From Alphaproteobacteria bacterium (GTDB lineage: Bacteria; Pseudomonadota; Alphaproteobacteria; Micavibrionales; CSBR16-224), in NCBI GenBank assembly GCA_006226225.1, contig SBHI01000188.1:1-9262 (forward strand): DNA of 9,262 nucleotides, written 5' to 3'. Positions 8,169 to 9,262 of this stretch are shown one piece after another. The notes under the pieces are model-generated. The model saw nothing but the letters and a program-made list of their open reading frames with translations. It was not told where the DNA came from and ran no database searches. How positions within the stretch are numbered: the stretch's first letter is position 1; each line of letters opens with the position of its first letter. The translations under genes were made by a program, and so were the position numbers.

Positions 8169-8198
8169 AGTATATGAAAAAATTATAGGGGAATGCAA
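8169..8198 (-). promoter_or_regulatory. Candidate promoter in the gap between the two ankyrin genes
   Basis: On the minus strand there is a TTGCAT (8193-8198), an 18-nt spacer and TATACT (8169-8174, 5 of 6 to the -10 consensus). This would start transcription about 60 nt before the downstream ankyrin gene. An exact TATAAT at 8182-8187 lies inside the spacer but has no good -35 partner. The gap is AT-rich, so chance matches are a real possibility. Confidence 0.35.
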
Positions 8199-8210
8199 CA
8201 AAAAACCGGA

Positions 8211-8843
8211 TTAACGGGAGGTTTTGACCTTGCGTTGTACAGCAGCAAAGGGGGGCGGGACTTGTTTGCCTGCGGACTTCAGATAGTCATAAGCCGCCAT
8301 GATTTCGTCACGGTTGTCACGGAACTGTGAAAACAGCAAAGGTGTTGCCGGAGCTTTGCCGACCATTTGCGTGACGGTGCGGGCGGAAAAGTCGAAAATT
8401 TTGTGCAAATCGCCGATCTCGCGGATGCGGCCCTCGAATTTCAGCACGGTATGGTCATTGAAAAGCTGATAGGGCTGTTCAAGCCTTTTATCCACTTGCT
8501 CCATTTTGCTTTGCTCGTAAGTGCTGGCATATTTTGCCTTCATTTCAGTGCTGAGCGTATGAAAATTCGCGCCATATACCAACAGCAGCCGGACAATACG
8601 CTGATGCCCTTTCTCTGCGGCCCATTTTAACGGTTTGTCGCCATCCGCATGCAGGTCGGCACCTTGTTCCAGCAAAAACTGTGTTGCGTCATATTGCCCT
8701 TCATGACAGCTCCATTGCAGGGCACAGTCATCCTGATCGTGAATATCCGCGCCGTTATCCAAAGCATCCTGCATCAAGGCAATACTGCCTATTTTGGCAG
8801 CTTCATAAAGATGCGTGTTCACGGTTTTTTGATGTTCGGACAT
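8211..8843 (-). CDS. Ankyrin-repeat protein, upstream copy of a tandem pair
   Basis: A 210-aa soluble protein and paralog of the downstream neighbour. Ankyrin repeats cover about residues 13-97, with motifs NGADIHDQDD (30-39), LLEQGADLHADGDKPLKWAA (57-76) and LLLVYGANFHTL (86-97). After a charged linker, the shared C-terminal domain runs from about 120 to 199, with the conserved runs HTVLKFEG (131-138), FDFSARTVTQ (150-159) and FRDNRDEIMAAYDYLK (174-189). The C-terminal tail is basic. The start is well supported: GGAG (8851-8854) lies 7 nt before the ATG, and a strong sigma70 promoter overlapped by an inverted repeat sits directly upstream. It is probably a protein-protein interaction module; the partner and role are unknown. 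Confidence 0.9.
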   Translation of the reverse strand: MSEHQKTVNTHLYEAAKIGSIALMQDALDNGADIHDQDDCALQWSCHEGQYDATQFLLEQGADLHADGDKPLKWAAEKGHQRIVRLLLVYGANFHTLSTEMKAKYASTYEQSKMEQVDKRLEQPYQLFNDHTVLKFEGRIREIGDLHKIFDFSARTVTQMVGKAPATPLLFSQFRDNRDEIMAAYDYLKSAGKQVPPPFAAVQRKVKTSR

Positions 8844-8847
8844 AAAA

Positions 8848-8879
8848 ATACTCCATTCACAAAGATGCGAATGGAGTAT
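8848..8879. promoter_or_regulatory. Perfect 11-bp inverted repeat, probable operator of the upstream ankyrin gene
   Basis: The arms ATACTCCATTC (8848-8858) and GAATGGAGTAT (8869-8879) are perfect inverted repeats around a 10-bp centre, with a half-site spacing of 21 bp, or about two helical turns. One arm overlaps the -10 box of the gene's promoter, and the other contains its Shine-Dalgarno. The predicted start of transcription is near 8868, inside the centre, so only one arm would be in the RNA. A DNA operator for a dimeric repressor therefore fits better than an RNA hairpin. Confidence 0.6.
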
Positions 8880-8903
8880 AGAATATTTATATAATTATGT
8901 CAA
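8875..8903 (-). promoter_or_regulatory. Strong sigma70-type promoter for the upstream ankyrin gene
   Basis: On the minus strand there is an exact TTGACA -35 box (8898-8903), a 17-nt AT-rich spacer and a TATACT -10 box (8875-8880, 5 of 6). It lies 11 nt downstream of the stop of the preceding gene and gives a leader of about 25 nt before the ATG at 8843. No other promoter in the window is closer to consensus. Confidence 0.85.
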
Positions 8904-8914
8904 TTATGGCGCCG

Positions 8915-9262
8915 TTATTTCTTCGGGCCGCCGTGCTTTTTTGTCTTTTTTGCAGCGGCTTTCGGTGCCTGATCATCATTGGCTGTTTTCGGCGCCGGCT
9001 TAAAGCTTTCCGTAGCCGTTTTGCCCAGTTTTTTCTGTGCCTTTGCTTTCGGTGCCGCAGCTTTCGGGGCGGCGGGCGTTGTTTCAGCAGGTTTGTCTTC
9101 AGCTTTGCCTGCAGTGAGGCTACCGATCGCCTGTTTCAACGCGACGAAAGGTGTGTAGAAGACAGCTTTCGCAGAGCTGCCTGCCAGAACAGCTGTCAGC
9201 AGCAGTGACATGCCACCGGCTTCTTTCCCGGCTTTCAGGCCTTTGCCGATAATGCGTCCGAT
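8915..9262 (-). CDS. Unrecognised protein with Ala/Lys/Pro-rich C-terminal tail (5' end outside window)
   Basis: The last 115 codons of a minus-strand gene; the frame is open to the window edge. The visible part begins IGRIIGKGLKAGKEAGG, continues through a mildly hydrophobic stretch (MSLLLTAVLAGSSAKAVFY), and then becomes a low-complexity, basic tail of about 65 residues rich in A, K and P (for example PKAAAPKAKAQKK and a final KKTKKHGGPKK). Such tails resemble those of histone H1-like or other nucleic-acid-associated proteins, but composition alone does not assign a function. A Met codon at 9209-9211 could be a start giving 98 aa, but the open frame upstream has coding-like Gly/Lys content, so I treat it as internal. 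Its stop is 11 nt upstream of the ankyrin gene's -35 box. Confidence 0.6.
   Translation of the reverse strand: MGRIIGKGLKAGKEAGGMSLLLTAVLAGSSAKAVFYTPFVALKQAIGSLTAGKAEDKPAETTPAAPKAAAPKAKAQKKLGKTATESFKPAPKTANDDQAPKAAAKKTKKHGGPKK

Larger units (their letters stand above)
7477..8843 (-). repeat. Tandem gene duplication of ankyrin/C-terminal-domain genes
   Basis: Two copies lie head to tail, offset by about 740 bp. DNA similarity is still visible, for example 32 of 40 bases between 7971-8010 and 8711-8750. The protein identity is about 55-60% in both the ankyrin and C-terminal parts, so the duplication is not recent. Confidence 0.85.

Noticed and set aside
7717..8214. Plus-strand open frame of 165 codons opposite the downstream ankyrin gene
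   Set aside because: It is antisense to a gene with a clear paralog and domains, and it has no supporting motifs of its own.
8200..8222. Possible intrinsic terminator after the upstream ankyrin gene (CCG-TTAATC-CGG then TTTTTT on the minus strand)
   Set aside because: The stem is only 3 bp and overlaps the stop codon, which is too weak to support despite the T-run.
8848..8879. Inverted repeat read as an RNA thermosensor or Shine-Dalgarno-hiding hairpin
   Set aside because: The promoter's predicted start lies between the arms, so the 5' arm would not be in the transcript. Kept as a DNA operator unless the start is mapped further upstream.
1..9262. CRISPR array, insertion sequence or phage attachment site at the tRNA
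   Set aside because: No regular short repeats, transposase-like frame or terminal inverted repeats are seen, and no duplicated tRNA 3' end is visible elsewhere in the window.

Overview
The window is a chromosomal segment that probably comes from an alphaproteobacterium. This is judged from the RpoB and RpoC sequences, for example the N-terminal zinc-finger region and the alphaproteobacterial-style start of RpoC; no search was run. GC content is moderate, and the genus cannot be named from this sequence alone.

Region 1 (1-5605, + strand) is the end of the RNA polymerase operon. It holds the last 425 codons of rpoB, then a complete rpoC (1402 aa) with all catalytic and zinc-binding residues intact, closed by a very clear intrinsic terminator. 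The neighbouring genes are not translation genes, so the operon ends here.

Region 2 (5604-7031, - strand) is convergent to rpoC. Reading in its own direction, it has a consensus-like sigma70 promoter, tRNA-Pro(CGG) with encoded CCA, a small VOC (glyoxalase-fold) protein starting 21 nt after the tRNA, and an alpha/beta hydrolase. The VOC protein lacks the usual metal ligands. The hydrolase has Phe where the usual catalytic acid sits, so both enzymes depart from family norms.

Region 3 (7080-7475, + strand) is one small protein with three predicted membrane segments that I do not recognise. It ends 1 nt from the end of the next, convergent gene.

Region 4 (7477-9262, - strand) holds two tandem paralogous ankyrin-repeat proteins of 207 and 210 aa. 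They share an 80-residue C-terminal domain that is 60% identical (48/80, counted by eye, ungapped). The upstream copy has a near-perfect sigma70 promoter whose -10 box lies inside a perfect 11-bp inverted repeat, which looks like an operator. Upstream of that is the 3' end of an Ala/Lys/Pro-rich protein that runs off the window.

The core operon is ordinary. The points of most interest are the ankyrin pair with its shared C-terminal domain and the operator-like repeat that may control it.
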